This document shows, piece after piece, positions 9,315-18,282 of a DNA stretch of 64,000 bases. Each line of letters starts with the position of its first letter. Positions within the stretch are counted from its first letter, which is position 1. The DNA lies in contig JADFYU010000005.1 of the NCBI GenBank assembly GCA_015232865.1, positions 23,244 to 87,243 on the forward strand. The letters run 5' to 3'. The notes under the pieces are model-generated. The model was not told where the DNA came from. It was given only the letters and a program-made list of their open reading frames with translations, and made no database searches. The position numbers and the translations under genes were made by a program. This DNA comes from Magnetococcales bacterium. Lineage in GTDB: Bacteria; Pseudomonadota; Magnetococcia; Magnetococcales; UBA8363.

Positions 9315-10128
9315 CAATTTGATGGACCATTGCCCAGCTTCCCCTAAAAATTCCTTGTTTATTCACCCAACCGCTGTCGTCTCTAACACCGCTCAGTTGG
9401 CGGCTGACGTAAAAATAGGAGCCTATGCGGTTATCGGACCCGATGTTCAGTTGCTCGAAGGGGCGGAGGTCGGGCCTCATGCGGTCATAGAGGGACATAC
9501 CATCATCGGGAAGAAAAGTCGGATTTTCAGCTTTGCTTCCGTTGGTGCCGAGCCACAGGATCTTGGCTATAAAGGCGAGCCGACCCGTGTTGAAATCGGT
9601 GAAAACTGTCTGATTCGTGAATTTGTCAGCATTCATCGGGGAACGATGAAAGGGGGCGGACTCACACGTGTGGGAAATGGCTGCATGTTGATGGCTTATG
9701 TTCATGTGGCTCATGATTGCCGGGTTGAAGACAGGGTTATCATGGCCAACGGCGCAACTCTGGCCGGGCATGTAGAGATTCAAGAACAGGCGATCATCGG
9801 CGGCCTGACTGCGATCCATCAGTTTGCTCGTGTTGGCAGAAACAGTTTTGTCGGAGGCGCATCAGCGATCTCCATGGACGTCGTTCCGTTCTCTTCGGCC
9901 GCTGGTAACCGTGCCAAGATCACCGGCGTCAATGTTGTCGGATTACGGCGTGGTGGCTATTCCGAAGAGGTGATCAAAGCCATTCGACAAGCCCACCGCT
10001 TGATTTTCAGGTCCAATCTCCGTTTGGAGCAGGCCATAGCCGAAATCGAGAGCCAACTTTCCTCCGTAGCCGAAGTTCAATGTGTTCTGGAATTTTTACA
10101 AACGGGGCAGAGAGGAATCTGTCGCTAG
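9295..10128 (+). CDS. lpxA: UDP-N-acetylglucosamine acyltransferase LpxA
   Basis: First enzyme of lipid A synthesis: transfers a 3-hydroxyacyl chain from ACP to the 3-position of UDP-GlcNAc. The protein is 277 residues. The N-terminal two thirds is a left-handed beta-helix of hexapeptide repeats ([20 protein letters not shown] and onward). The catalytic His lies in [12 protein letters not shown] (around 142), followed by [14 protein letters not shown] and a helical C-terminus. ATG 9307, overlapping the fabZ stop, is an equally good start and would remove four residues. A Gfo/Idh oxidoreductase between lpxI and lpxB raises the question whether the substrate is the 3-amino sugar; see findings. 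Confidence 0.95.
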   Translation: MLTTMTDNLMDHCPASPKNSLFIHPTAVVSNTAQLAADVKIGAYAVIGPDVQLLEGAEVGPHAVIEGHTIIGKKSRIFSFASVGAEPQDLGYKGEPTRVEIGENCLIREFVSIHRGTMKGGGLTRVGNGCMLMAYVHVAHDCRVEDRVIMANGATLAGHVEIQEQAIIGGLTAIHQFARVGRNSFVGGASAISMDVVPFSSAAGNRAKITGVNVVGLRRGGYSEEVIKAIRQAHRLIFRSNLRLEQAIAEIESQLSSVAEVQCVLEFLQTGQRGICR

Positions 10129-10143
10129 CGCATAACGTGTCAA

Positions 10144-10256
10144 TTGAACCTGAATTTGGCAGTTGGACGTGTGTGGCTGGTGCAAGGTATTGGTTTGCAT
10201 GGTGAATCAAGAGGTTGGGCCATGTGCTTGCGTTCAACTGCCAAATTCAGGTTGAA
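10144..10256. repeat. Inverted-repeat element A (complete)
   Basis: The left arm 10144-10165 (TTGAACCTGAATTTGGCAGT...) and right arm 10235-10256 are near-perfect inverted copies of about 22 bases, extending imperfectly inward. The centre contains GGTGAATCAAGAGGTTG, shared with element B at 14041-14213. The element fills the gap between lpxA and lpxI, and the RNA could fold as one long hairpin. Confidence 0.8.
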
Positions 10257-10301
10257 ACGTTATGCCTGGTAAATCAAACGTTTGTGTCAGGTGCGTGCGT
10301 A

Positions 10302-10324
10302 CAACTTGTCGAATCTAGGATGAA
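10302..10324 (-). repeat. Dispersed repeat, single arm before lpxI
   Basis: CAACTTGTCGAATCTAGGAT is a diverged copy of the right-hand arm. It ends four bases before the lpxI GTG, so it occupies the position of the ribosome-binding site. Confidence 0.5.
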
Positions 10325-10327
10325 TGC

Positions 10328-11305
10328 GTGACACACTTAGATACGCGCCTGCAAACCGAGGCGATTTCCACTTCCACGATCGAAAGGAAAACCGGCTTTT
10401 CTCGACCCCCTCCGGGAACTCGAATTGGACTGATTGCCGGAAGTGGAAGCCTACCCATTGTTTTTGCAAAATCCTTGTTGGATCATACCGCTACGGACGG
10501 AACCGAAGGGCCGGCATATCCGCTCTTTATCGCTGCGCATGATGGAGAAGCAGATCCTTCCATTTGCCAATATGCCAGCGCTGTCAAATGGGTTCGCTTA
10601 GGACAATTCAAAAAAATAATCCAATTTATGACCCAACAAAAAGTCAGCTGGATCGTTTTGGCCGGAGGCATTACAAAAACCAGTATATGGAAGATCAGAC
10701 CGGACTCTCTGGCCTTATCATTGGTCGTTCGCCTGGGTAATCTTCATGACGATAAACTGCTCAGAGCCGTTGCCGGAGAGTTGGAGAAACAGGGATTCAC
10801 GGTTGGGTCCGTAACCGACTTTGTCCCGGAGTTACTGGTTCCTTCCGGCATTTTATCTCAAATCAGGCCGGACTCGCAGCAGTGGGAAGAGATCCAATTT
10901 GGCTGGAAGGCGGCCAAGGAGCTGGGACGACTGGATATCGGCCAGGGGGTGGTTGTCAAACGGAAGGTGGTTATCTCGGTCGAGGCCATTGAGGGCACCG
11001 ACGCTATGATAGAGCGCAGCGGGCATTTGATTTCCGGATCAAAAAAAAGTTGGGCGAACCAAGGCTCGGCCATTTTGGTCAAAACGGCAAAACCGATACA
11101 GGATCACCGTCTGGACCTGCCGACCATCGGCCCGAGAACGATGGAAAATCTGCACAAGGCCAATATTCGGGTGGTCGCTGTCGAGGCCGGTGCTACCATG
11201 ATCTTAGAACCGGAAGCCACCATAAAATTGGCGGACAAGTATCGGATCATTTTAGTTGGTTGTACGGAACAGAGTATCCGGCAACCCATTATGGAAGTGG
11301 TGTGA
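10328..11305 (+). CDS. lpxI: UDP-2,3-diacylglucosamine pyrophosphatase LpxI
   Basis: Hydrolyses UDP-2,3-diacylglucosamine to lipid X and UMP on the inner membrane face, replacing LpxH in many alphaproteobacteria and others. The DUF1009-type protein is recognised by RIGLIAGSGSLPIVFAKSL at the start of its N-terminal domain and by the C-terminal block VEAIEGTDAMIERSG followed by LPTIGPRTMENLHKA. From the GTG at 10328 it has 325 residues, about 30 more than usual, all ahead of the conserved start. The extra N-terminus could be real or the true start could lie further in, but no good internal ATG exists. It lies between lpxA and lpxB, matching its pathway step. Confidence 0.92.
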   Translation: MTHLDTRLQTEAISTSTIERKTGFSRPPPGTRIGLIAGSGSLPIVFAKSLLDHTATDGTEGPAYPLFIAAHDGEADPSICQYASAVKWVRLGQFKKIIQFMTQQKVSWIVLAGGITKTSIWKIRPDSLALSLVVRLGNLHDDKLLRAVAGELEKQGFTVGSVTDFVPELLVPSGILSQIRPDSQQWEEIQFGWKAAKELGRLDIGQGVVVKRKVVISVEAIEGTDAMIERSGHLISGSKKSWANQGSAILVKTAKPIQDHRLDLPTIGPRTMENLHKANIRVVAVEAGATMILEPEATIKLADKYRIILVGCTEQSIRQPIMEVV

Positions 11306-11337
11306 GGTAGGCCGCTTCTTGGACTTTTATAGAAAGC

Positions 11338-12351
11338 ATGTTTTTTATGACCATCTCTCCATCAGGTATTCAGCCACACCCTGAAAACATCCCCCTTCGT
11401 GCCGCAGTCATTGGTACGGGCTATCTGGGCCGTTTTCACGCCATGAAGTATGCAGCCATTGCCGGTGTCGAGCTGGTAGCCATTGCCGACCTCAGTGAAA
11501 AACGGATCAAAACCCTGTCAGAGGAACTGGGCGTCAACGGCTACACCGACTACAACGACCTGCTGCCGCTGGTTGATTTGGTAACCATTGCCACCCCCAC
11601 CTACTCCCACTTTCGCATCGCCCAGGCCTGTCTGAAGGCTGGGGTCCATGTTTTGGTGGAAAAACCGATCACCGTCACCCTGGAAGAGGCCGACGAGTTG
11701 GTTGCTCTGGCCGATCAGATGGGCCTGGTCCTTCAGGTCGGTCATCTGAAACGGTTTCATCCGGCCATCGTTGCCTTGAATAAAGGCGGCATCCTGAAAA
11801 ATCCACGTTTTATCGAATCACAACGGTTGGCACCGTTTAAAAACAGAGCGTTGGATGTGGATGTGGTTTTGGATCTCATGATCCACGATGTCGATCTGAT
11901 TCTCAACTTTGTTCATTCCGAACTGATCAATGTAGAAGCGGTAGGCAGCCGGGTTGTGACTGACCATATTGATATCGCCCACGCCCGTTTAAAATTCCAA
12001 AATGGCTGTATAGCCAATGTCACCGCCTCCAGAGTGGCTCGTGATTCGACCCGCCGGATTCGAATTTTTCAGGAGGACAGCTTTATCTCTCTGGATTTTA
12101 TCCAGAGCGACATTGTCGTCATGGAGCGCGGAGAGGGAACCATGGAACTGGACGGCGTTCAGGTTCCAGCCATCAAGAACATTCAATTGCCCATCGAAAA
12201 ATATGACACCCTGGAGGCGGAGATACGTTCCTTTTGTGATTCTGTCAAGCAGGGGGTTCAACCTCTGGTCAATGGGCGGGATGGTCGCAAAGCCTTAGCT
12301 GTTGTCACCGCCATACGGGAATCCATCGCCAACGCCATGCGTGCCGGCTAA
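11338..12351 (+). CDS. Gfo/Idh/MocA-family NAD(P)-dependent oxidoreductase in the lpx cluster
   Basis: Sugar-type dehydrogenase of 337 residues. The N-terminal Rossmann fold has VIGTGYLGRFHAMKYA (around 22-37) as dinucleotide-binding loop, the characteristic VLVEKPITVTLEEAD with the catalytic Lys of the EKP motif (around 108), and GHLKRFHPA in place of the usual GxxxRfxP. The C-terminal alpha/beta domain follows. Genes of this family between lpxI/lpxA and lpxB are found in several phyla. GnnA, which oxidises UDP-GlcNAc at C3 on the way to 3-amino lipid A, belongs to the same superfamily. No GnnB-type aminotransferase is in the window, so the GnnA role is only a possibility. Confidence 0.85.
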   Translation: MFFMTISPSGIQPHPENIPLRAAVIGTGYLGRFHAMKYAAIAGVELVAIADLSEKRIKTLSEELGVNGYTDYNDLLPLVDLVTIATPTYSHFRIAQACLKAGVHVLVEKPITVTLEEADELVALADQMGLVLQVGHLKRFHPAIVALNKGGILKNPRFIESQRLAPFKNRALDVDVVLDLMIHDVDLILNFVHSELINVEAVGSRVVTDHIDIAHARLKFQNGCIANVTASRVARDSTRRIRIFQEDSFISLDFIQSDIVVMERGEGTMELDGVQVPAIKNIQLPIEKYDTLEAEIRSFCDSVKQGVQPLVNGRDGRKALAVVTAIRESIANAMRAG

Positions 12352-12361
12352 GCCATTGGTT

Positions 12362-13576
12362 ATGGCTGAAAGACTCTCTTCAAACATTGTCATGGTTGCG
12401 GGTGAGGCGTCCGGTGATTTGCTGGGCGGTGATTTGCTGGGGCAGTTGAAAACCCGATTCCCAACCCTGAACGTCTGGGGTGTTGGCGGGCCAAGAATGC
12501 AGGAACAGGGGCTGTCCGGTCCTTATGATGTCAACGATCTTTCGGTAATCGGTTTGGTTGAAGTGATCCGCCGACTACCGGGATTGATTCGGGTTTTTCG
12601 ATATCTGACCAACTTGTTAAAGGAGAAAAAGCCGCAACTCCTGATCACCATCGACCTGCCGGATTTTAATTTTCTTCTGGCGGCTCGGGCCAAAGCATTG
12701 GGCATTCCGATTGTCCACTATGTCAGCCCTCAAGTCTGGGCCTGGCGTTCTGGTCGGGTGAATAAAATTGCCGACCTGGTTGACCATCTGATGGTCCTGT
12801 TTCCCTTCGAAGCGGCCATCTATTCCCACACCGCTTTGCCGGTCAGTTTTGTTGGCCATCCCTTGGTAGAACAACTCAAACCTTGGATGGAAACCAGAAA
12901 CAACCCGGAAAAAAAGAGGGAACTTCGTCGGGATCTGGGGATCTTAGACCATGAAAAAGTAGTCGTCTTGTTGCCGGGAAGTCGTCATTCAGAGGTCAAG
13001 CGGTTGTTGGCAATTATGTTGGCAACCTACGAAAAAGTAACCAAAAAAGGAAACTGCGTCCGCTATGTCATCGCCCAGGCCGACACACTCTCCGGCCAAG
13101 AGTTTGAATCGTTATGGCCAACAGGGTTGAACAGCGCGTTGACGGAGGAGTCCCAAAAAAACATCCTGATTCGGCAAGGAGAGACTCACTCGCTACTGGC
13201 CATCGCCGATGCTGCACTGGTAGCCTCCGGTACGGCAACCTTGGAAACGGCTCTGGTCGGTACGCCCATGGTGGTGATCTATCGGGTTAACCCGTTGACC
13301 TACGAAATTGGCAAGCGGGTGATCCGGGTTCCCTTTATCGCACTGGCCAATTTGGTGGCTGAACGAAAACTGGTTCACGAGCGAATCCAGGAAGAGGCCA
13401 ACCCGGAACAGTTGGCAGATGACCTGGATAATCTATTGAACAACGTTCATGAAGTAGAAGAAATGCAGGCTGGATATCAAACAATCCGAAACAAACTGTC
13501 TCAACCCCTTCGTCTGCCAGTCGAAATCGTGGCGGACATGTTAACCAATGCAGCACAAACAACCAGCGGAGTTTAA
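12362..13576 (+). CDS. lpxB: Lipid A disaccharide synthase
   Basis: GT19 glycosyltransferase that joins lipid X to UDP-2,3-diacylglucosamine to form the lipid A disaccharide at the inner membrane. From the ATG at 12362, 10 bases after the preceding stop, it is 404 residues. MVAGEASGDLLGGDLL is the N-terminal signature, HYVSPQVWAWRSGRVNKI the central one, and ASGTATLETALVGTPMVVIYR the donor-binding segment. An upstream in-frame start at 12302 would overlap the oxidoreductase gene by 50 bases and add 20 non-conserved residues, so it was not chosen. LpxA, LpxI and LpxB together supply three of the early lipid A steps. Confidence 0.95.
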   Translation: MAERLSSNIVMVAGEASGDLLGGDLLGQLKTRFPTLNVWGVGGPRMQEQGLSGPYDVNDLSVIGLVEVIRRLPGLIRVFRYLTNLLKEKKPQLLITIDLPDFNFLLAARAKALGIPIVHYVSPQVWAWRSGRVNKIADLVDHLMVLFPFEAAIYSHTALPVSFVGHPLVEQLKPWMETRNNPEKKRELRRDLGILDHEKVVVLLPGSRHSEVKRLLAIMLATYEKVTKKGNCVRYVIAQADTLSGQEFESLWPTGLNSALTEESQKNILIRQGETHSLLAIADAALVASGTATLETALVGTPMVVIYRVNPLTYEIGKRVIRVPFIALANLVAERKLVHERIQEEANPEQLADDLDNLLNNVHEVEEMQAGYQTIRNKLSQPLRLPVEIVADMLTNAAQTTSGV

Positions 13577-13962
13577 TGATGGCAACGACTGATTTGAATA
13601 AAGAAAATTTTGAGCAGGTGGTATCCGGTAACGACATGGTTGTCGTCGATTTCTGGGCTTCCTGGTGTGGTCCGTGTAAAACCTTTGCCCCTATCTTTGA
13701 GGCGGTTTCCGAGCAATTCCCGGATATTGTCTTTGGCAAGGTAGAAACCGATCAACAGCAGGAACTGGCCGCAGCCTTTCAAATCAGATCAATTCCGACC
13801 CTGATGATTTTCAGAGAAAAAATCATCATTTTCTCTCAGCCGGGCATGCTGCCTCAAGATGCTTTTGTCGATATTTTGAAAAAAGCGAAAGAGTTGGACA
13901 TGGAAGAGGTCAAAAAAGATATCGCCAGTCAGTCAAATCAGAAACAAGAGCAACAACCCTAG
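13576..13962 (+). CDS. Thioredoxin
   Basis: Thioredoxin-fold protein of 128 residues with the active site WCGPCK at residues 30-35 and the conserved cis-proline in RSIPTLMIF, so it should be a working dithiol oxidoreductase in the cytosol; no signal peptide is visible. It starts on the lpxB stop (TAATG overlap; a second ATG lies at 13579). It has about 20 residues more than E. coli thioredoxin, a polar tail rich in Lys, Glu and Gln. Whether it is the main thioredoxin or a specialised partner cannot be told from the sequence. Confidence 0.92.
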   Translation: MMATTDLNKENFEQVVSGNDMVVVDFWASWCGPCKTFAPIFEAVSEQFPDIVFGKVETDQQQELAAAFQIRSIPTLMIFREKIIIFSQPGMLPQDAFVDILKKAKELDMEEVKKDIASQSNQKQEQQP

Positions 13963-13998
13963 ATTCTGCTTTCGGTCATGGCCGTGGGTCGCCCATCT

Positions 13999-14019
13999 TG
14001 AGCCTGGAAACGGCTGTTG
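13999..14019 (+). repeat. Dispersed repeat, single arm
   Basis: TGAGCCTGGAAACGGCTGTT matches the family core AACCTRRAWNYGGCWG with one or two substitutions and lies just left of element B. Confidence 0.5.
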
Positions 14020-14040
14020 AATGGCCCTCTTTGAGTTTCG

Positions 14041-14213
14041 TTCAACCTAGATTCGGCAGTTGGAAGTGCGTATGCGGTGCAACATATTGGTTTATCTGGT
14101 GAACTAGAAAAAATCGAAGTCACCTGATTGGTGAGGAGACTTTTTTGTGGTTTTCCAGGTGAATCAAGAGGTTGTACCGATTGCGCACTTCCAACTGCCG
14201 AATCTAGGTTCAA
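14041..14213. repeat. Inverted-repeat element B (complete, 173 bp)
   Basis: The arms are about 43 bases and inverted: the left one starts TTCAACCTAGATTCGGCAGT at 14041 and the right one ends CGAATCTAGGTTCAA at 14213, with about six mismatches between them. The central part includes TTCCAGGTGAATCAAGAGG, shared with element A. It lies in the 334-base gap between the thioredoxin gene and the large oxidoreductase gene. No gene is inside. The long arms would form a strong hairpin in RNA or a MITE-like structure in DNA. Confidence 0.85.
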
Positions 14214-14296
14214 ACCTTTTATCCTGGTTTTGTGTCGGAAAGGGAATTCCCAATCACGGCCACTTTTATCCTATCTTTATTTGATAGGGGGTTGTT

Positions 14297-17200
14297 ATGA
14301 GCAAATATCAACGCATTCGGGAAATTCCCTATAACTATACCTCCTTTTCAGATCGGGAGATCGTGATTCGATTTCTCGGCTCTAAAATGTGGGACGTTCT
14401 CAACGAGCTGAGAATCCATCGGAAAACCGGCCAATCGGCTCGAATGCTGCTGGAAATTCTTGGTGATCTCTGGATGATCTCCCGAAACCCCTATCTTCAG
14501 GAGGATCTTCTGGCCAATGCGGACCGACTGCGCTCTTTGCTCGAAATGATACAGCAGCGAATCGACCGCATTGTTTCCCGCGCTGACGGCAATTCAAACG
14601 TTTTACAATTGGTTGAATCTGTTCGCAAGGCCATTGGCAGCTTTTCAAACAGATTTTCTGAAACAGCTTTACTGCGAGAAAAAATTCTACGTAGAGTTCA
14701 CGCGGTTACAGCGATTGACAATATCGATTTTTCCGGGCGAGGTCGGGTTGCCCATGTGACGGACGCCACCGACTGGCGTATCGAGTATCCATTTGTCGTC
14801 ATTACTCCAGATAGTGAAGAGGAGTGTGCCGCCATTGTTTCAGCCTGCATCGAGTTGGGCTTGACCATCATTCCCCGCGGTGGCGGTACCGGTTACACCG
14901 GGTCGGGGGTTCCGATCTACCCCGATACGGCGGTTATCAACCTGGAACGATTGGCCGCCATCAGCGCGGTCGATCAGGTTCGGATTCCGGGCGTTGAAAA
15001 GCCTGTCGCGGTTATTCGCGCCGAGGCCGGTGCCGTGACGGCACGGGTAGCCGAAGCGGCGGAGAGTGCCGGATTTATCTTTGCCGTCGATCCAACCTCA
15101 AAAAATGCCTGTACCATCGGGGGAAACGTCGCCATGAATGCGGGCGGCAAAAAAGCGGTGTTGTGGGGCACGACCATCGACAACCTCATCTCCTGGCGAA
15201 TGGTAACCCCGGAAGGATGCTGGTTGGAAGTGACCCGCCTCAACCATAATCTGGGAAAAATCCAAGACCAGCCGACCTGCACCTTTCAAGTGGATCGTTA
15301 CAAGGCCGACGGTATCAGCCCGGTCGGTGAGCCGGAGATTTTAACCCTGACCGCCGCAGAAGTTCGCAAACCCGGATTGGGAAAGGATGTCACCAATAAA
15401 TTTTTGGGCGGTTTGCCAGGCGTTCAAAAAGAGGGGTGTGACGGACTGATTACCAGCGCCCGATTTTTGCTTCATGTCCAACCGGCCATCACCCATACCG
15501 CCTGTCTGGAATTTTTCGGCCCGGATCTGGCGCGGGCGGTTCCAGCCATCGTCGAGATAAAAAACTATTTGGATCGCCACGGTTTGGTCGGCTGTGCCGG
15601 ACTGGAGCACCTGGACGAACGATATGTCAAGGCGATCGGTTACAACTCCAAGGCAACTCGCGGAGAACGGCCAAAAATGGTTTTGTTGGCGGATATCGTC
15701 GGGGATGAGGAAGAGGCGGTTCGCGAGGCCGTGGCCCAGGTTATCTTCTTGACCAAGGAGCGTGGAGGCGAGGGATTCGTTGCCGTCACCAAAGAGGGGC
15801 GCAACCGGTTTTGGGCGGATCGCTCCCGTACGGCAGCCATCGCCGCTCATACCAACGCCTTCAAAATCAATGAAGACGTTGTGATTCCCCTCGAAAAACT
15901 GGCGGAATATACCGAGGGAATCGAGCGGATCAATATTGAGCAATCCATCAAAAATAAACTGGTTATTGTTCGAGAGGTCTGTGACTTTATCGAAAGTGCC
16001 GATTTTTCTCGATATCTGGCCAATGGCTATCCCTCCAGCCAGGAAGGGGAGATCATCGTGGCGGCCAAACGGCAGGTTGCCATCGAACAGTTGGATTTAC
16101 TCCAAAATCGCTGGCAATCCCTGTTGTCGGGATTGGACCGAACGCTGAACGATGTTCAAATCCATTTGACGGATGAGGAACGGCAACTGGGTGACTCGGA
16201 GGAGTCTCTTTTAAGCCTGATCCTTCGGCGGGGGTTGCGCATTTCATACCGAACAGAGGTCGAAAAACCGATCAAGAATATTTTTTCCGGCGATTTGTGG
16301 GTCGGTGTCTGCCAACAGTTGGATTCCATTCATGGCCGCCATCGGTCCAACCGACTTTTTGTCGCCCTGCACATGCATGCGGGGGACGGCAATGTTCACA
16401 CCAATATTCCGGTCAACTCCAATGATTACACCATGCTCCAAGAGGCTGAACGAATGGTGGATCAAATCATGGCCCTTTCCGTCGGGCTGGGCGGACGGGT
16501 TTCCGGAGAGCACGGTATCGGCTTGACCAAATTTCCCTATCTGGACCAATCCATCGTCGACGATTTTGTTTGTTACAAAGAAAAAACCGACCCCAACGGC
16601 CATTTCAACCGGGGAAAATTGATGCCCGGCTCTGGGCTTGACAATGCCTACACCCCCTCTTTGCGTTTGGTTCAGCAAGAGGCCTTGATTCTGCGTGAAA
16701 GCGATTTGGGCGCTCTCAACGATGCCATCAGCAACTGCTTGCGCTGTGGAAAATGCCAGGCGGTCTGTTCTACTCATGTGCCCAGTGCCAATCTGCTTTA
16801 TTCTCCACGCAACAAAATTTTGGCCACCGGTCTTCTCATCGAGGCGTTTCTCTACGAAGAACAGACCCGACGCGGTCTCTCTTTGCATCATTTCGATGAA
16901 ATGGGCGACCTTTCCGACCACTGTACCGTGTGCCATCGCTGTGTGGTTCCCTGCCCGGTCAATATCGATTTTGGCCAGGTGACCATCCGCATGCGGGAGA
17001 TTCTTAAACAAAACGGCAAGAAAAAAAGCAGCCTGGGCAGCCGGATGGCCCTCTCCTATCTGACCACCGTGGAGCCAAATATCGTTCGATACGCGCACAA
17101 GAGTTTTATCGTTGGCAGCTACAGCGCCCAACGGTTTGGTCACAAGATGGCCAATCAGATCGGTCTCATCAACAATCAGAAGCGTCCAAACGCAACCGGT

Positions 17201-18145
17201 GGCCCCCCCTCCATGATGGCGCAGATCATTCCGCTGTTGGAGAGACCATTACCGGCCCATATTCACGCCACCACCACCCGTGCAGCCCTTGATCTCGAAG
17301 ACCCGAAAAGCATTCCCATTCTGCGCGATCCCAACAAATGTTCAGACCAGTGCGAAGCGGTTTTTTATTTTCCGGGCTGCGGGTGTGAACGTCTTTTCAG
17401 TGATATCTCTTTGGCCGTTTTAGCCCTGCTTTATGAACAGGGGGTGCAGGTGGTGTTGCCCCCCGGCTACAGCTGTTGCGGATTTCCTCAGGCCGCAGCC
17501 GGCGATGAAGGGAGAAGCCGCAAAATCAGTACCGCCAATCGGGTTCTGTTCCATCGGGTGGCCAACACCCTCAACTATCTGGAGATCAAAACCGTTTTGG
17601 TCTCCTGCGGCACCTGCCTGTCGCAGTTGGAAAGCTATCAGTTCGAAAAGATTTTTCCGGGCTGTCAGTTGATGGATATTCACGAATACCTGGATGGAAA
17701 AGGGGTTCGTACCGAGGCCGCTTCCGGCCAGCCGTTTTTATTTCACAATCCCTGTCACTCTCCGACCAAAAAGGAGTCACCACAACGTCTGGTCTCCTCT
17801 CTGATGGGTGGCCAGGCGCATTTGTCGGATCGCTGTTGTGGAGAAGCCGGAACATTTGCCGTGGCCCGTCCGGATATTGCCTCTCAGGTTCGATATCGGA
17901 AATCCGCCACCATTCAGGAGGGAGTCGGTCAAATTATCGATTCCGAAGCGGGCGTAAGCAGACCAGTCAAACTGTTGACCACCTGCCCCTCCTGTTTTCA
18001 GGGACTATCTCGATATCGGGATGAAACCAGCATCGAAACCGAGTTTTTGGCAGTTGAGATGGCCAAAAGTCTCTGGGGAGATTCCTGGCGTCAACAGTTT
18101 ATCGATCGAGTCAACAAAGAGGGAATTGAGCGTGTGCTGTTTTAA
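14297..18145 (+). CDS. Large FAD-linked oxidase / Fe-S oxidoreductase (DUF3683 type, D-lactate/glycolate dehydrogenase-like)
   Basis: A 1282-residue fusion of flavin and iron-sulfur modules. The N-terminal ~150 residues (PYNYTSFSDREIVIRFLG and so on) match the DUF3683 extension known on such oxidoreductases. An FAD-binding PCMH domain follows (IIPRGGGTGYTG, around 191-202), then an FAD-oxidase C-terminal domain ending near HMHAGDGNVHTNIPV and RVSGEHGIG. Two [4Fe-4S] motifs follow, C814-x2-C-x2-C-x3-C824 and C876-x2-C-x2-C-x3-C886. Finally there are two CCG domains (YSCCGFP around 1060 and DRCCGEAG around 1180). It combines GlcD- and GlcF-like functions in one chain and probably passes electrons from a 2-hydroxyacid to the quinone pool. 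The substrate is unknown. Confidence 0.9.
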   Translation: MSKYQRIREIPYNYTSFSDREIVIRFLGSKMWDVLNELRIHRKTGQSARMLLEILGDLWMISRNPYLQEDLLANADRLRSLLEMIQQRIDRIVSRADGNSNVLQLVESVRKAIGSFSNRFSETALLREKILRRVHAVTAIDNIDFSGRGRVAHVTDATDWRIEYPFVVITPDSEEECAAIVSACIELGLTIIPRGGGTGYTGSGVPIYPDTAVINLERLAAISAVDQVRIPGVEKPVAVIRAEAGAVTARVAEAAESAGFIFAVDPTSKNACTIGGNVAMNAGGKKAVLWGTTIDNLISWRMVTPEGCWLEVTRLNHNLGKIQDQPTCTFQVDRYKADGISPVGEPEILTLTAAEVRKPGLGKDVTNKFLGGLPGVQKEGCDGLITSARFLLHVQPAITHTACLEFFGPDLARAVPAIVEIKNYLDRHGLVGCAGLEHLDERYVKAIGYNSKATRGERPKMVLLADIVGDEEEAVREAVAQVIFLTKERGGEGFVAVTKEGRNRFWADRSRTAAIAAHTNAFKINEDVVIPLEKLAEYTEGIERINIEQSIKNKLVIVREVCDFIESADFSRYLANGYPSSQEGEIIVAAKRQVAIEQLDLLQNRWQSLLSGLDRTLNDVQIHLTDEERQLGDSEESLLSLILRRGLRISYRTEVEKPIKNIFSGDLWVGVCQQLDSIHGRHRSNRLFVALHMHAGDGNVHTNIPVNSNDYTMLQEAERMVDQIMALSVGLGGRVSGEHGIGLTKFPYLDQSIVDDFVCYKEKTDPNGHFNRGKLMPGSGLDNAYTPSLRLVQQEALILRESDLGALNDAISNCLRCGKCQAVCSTHVPSANLLYSPRNKILATGLLIEAFLYEEQTRRGLSLHHFDEMGDLSDHCTVCHRCVVPCPVNIDFGQVTIRMREILKQNGKKKSSLGSRMALSYLTTVEPNIVRYAHKSFIVGSYSAQRFGHKMANQIGLINNQKRPNATGGPPSMMAQIIPLLERPLPAHIHATTTRAALDLEDPKSIPILRDPNKCSDQCEAVFYFPGCGCERLFSDISLAVLALLYEQGVQVVLPPGYSCCGFPQAAAGDEGRSRKISTANRVLFHRVANTLNYLEIKTVLVSCGTCLSQLESYQFEKIFPGCQLMDIHEYLDGKGVRTEAASGQPFLFHNPCHSPTKKESPQRLVSSLMGGQAHLSDRCCGEAGTFAVARPDIASQVRYRKSATIQEGVGQIIDSEAGVSRPVKLLTTCPSCFQGLSRYRDETSIETEFLAVEMAKSLWGDSWRQQFIDRVNKEGIERVLF

Positions 18146-18203
18146 TTGATCCCAGGATCCCGGATTCGGTTGTTGTCGGCATGCAATCAGCACAGCAATT
18201 GTA

Positions 18204-18225
18204 TTTCCTAGATTCGGCAAAACTG
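18204..18225 (+). repeat. Dispersed repeat, partial arm
   Basis: TTTCCTAGATTCGGCAAAAC keeps the CCTAGATTCGGCA core of the family. It lies in the 137-base gap before pepN; the other arm is not clear. Confidence 0.45.
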
Positions 18226-18282
18226 CACAGCCAACGGTTTCATCCACGATAAGACACTAAAACCCACGGACAGGGGAAAATC

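Noticed and set aside
16244..17143. 299-codon minus-strand open frame inside the large oxidoreductase
   Set aside because: It is antisense to two intact [4Fe-4S] motifs and so cannot be the functional reading.
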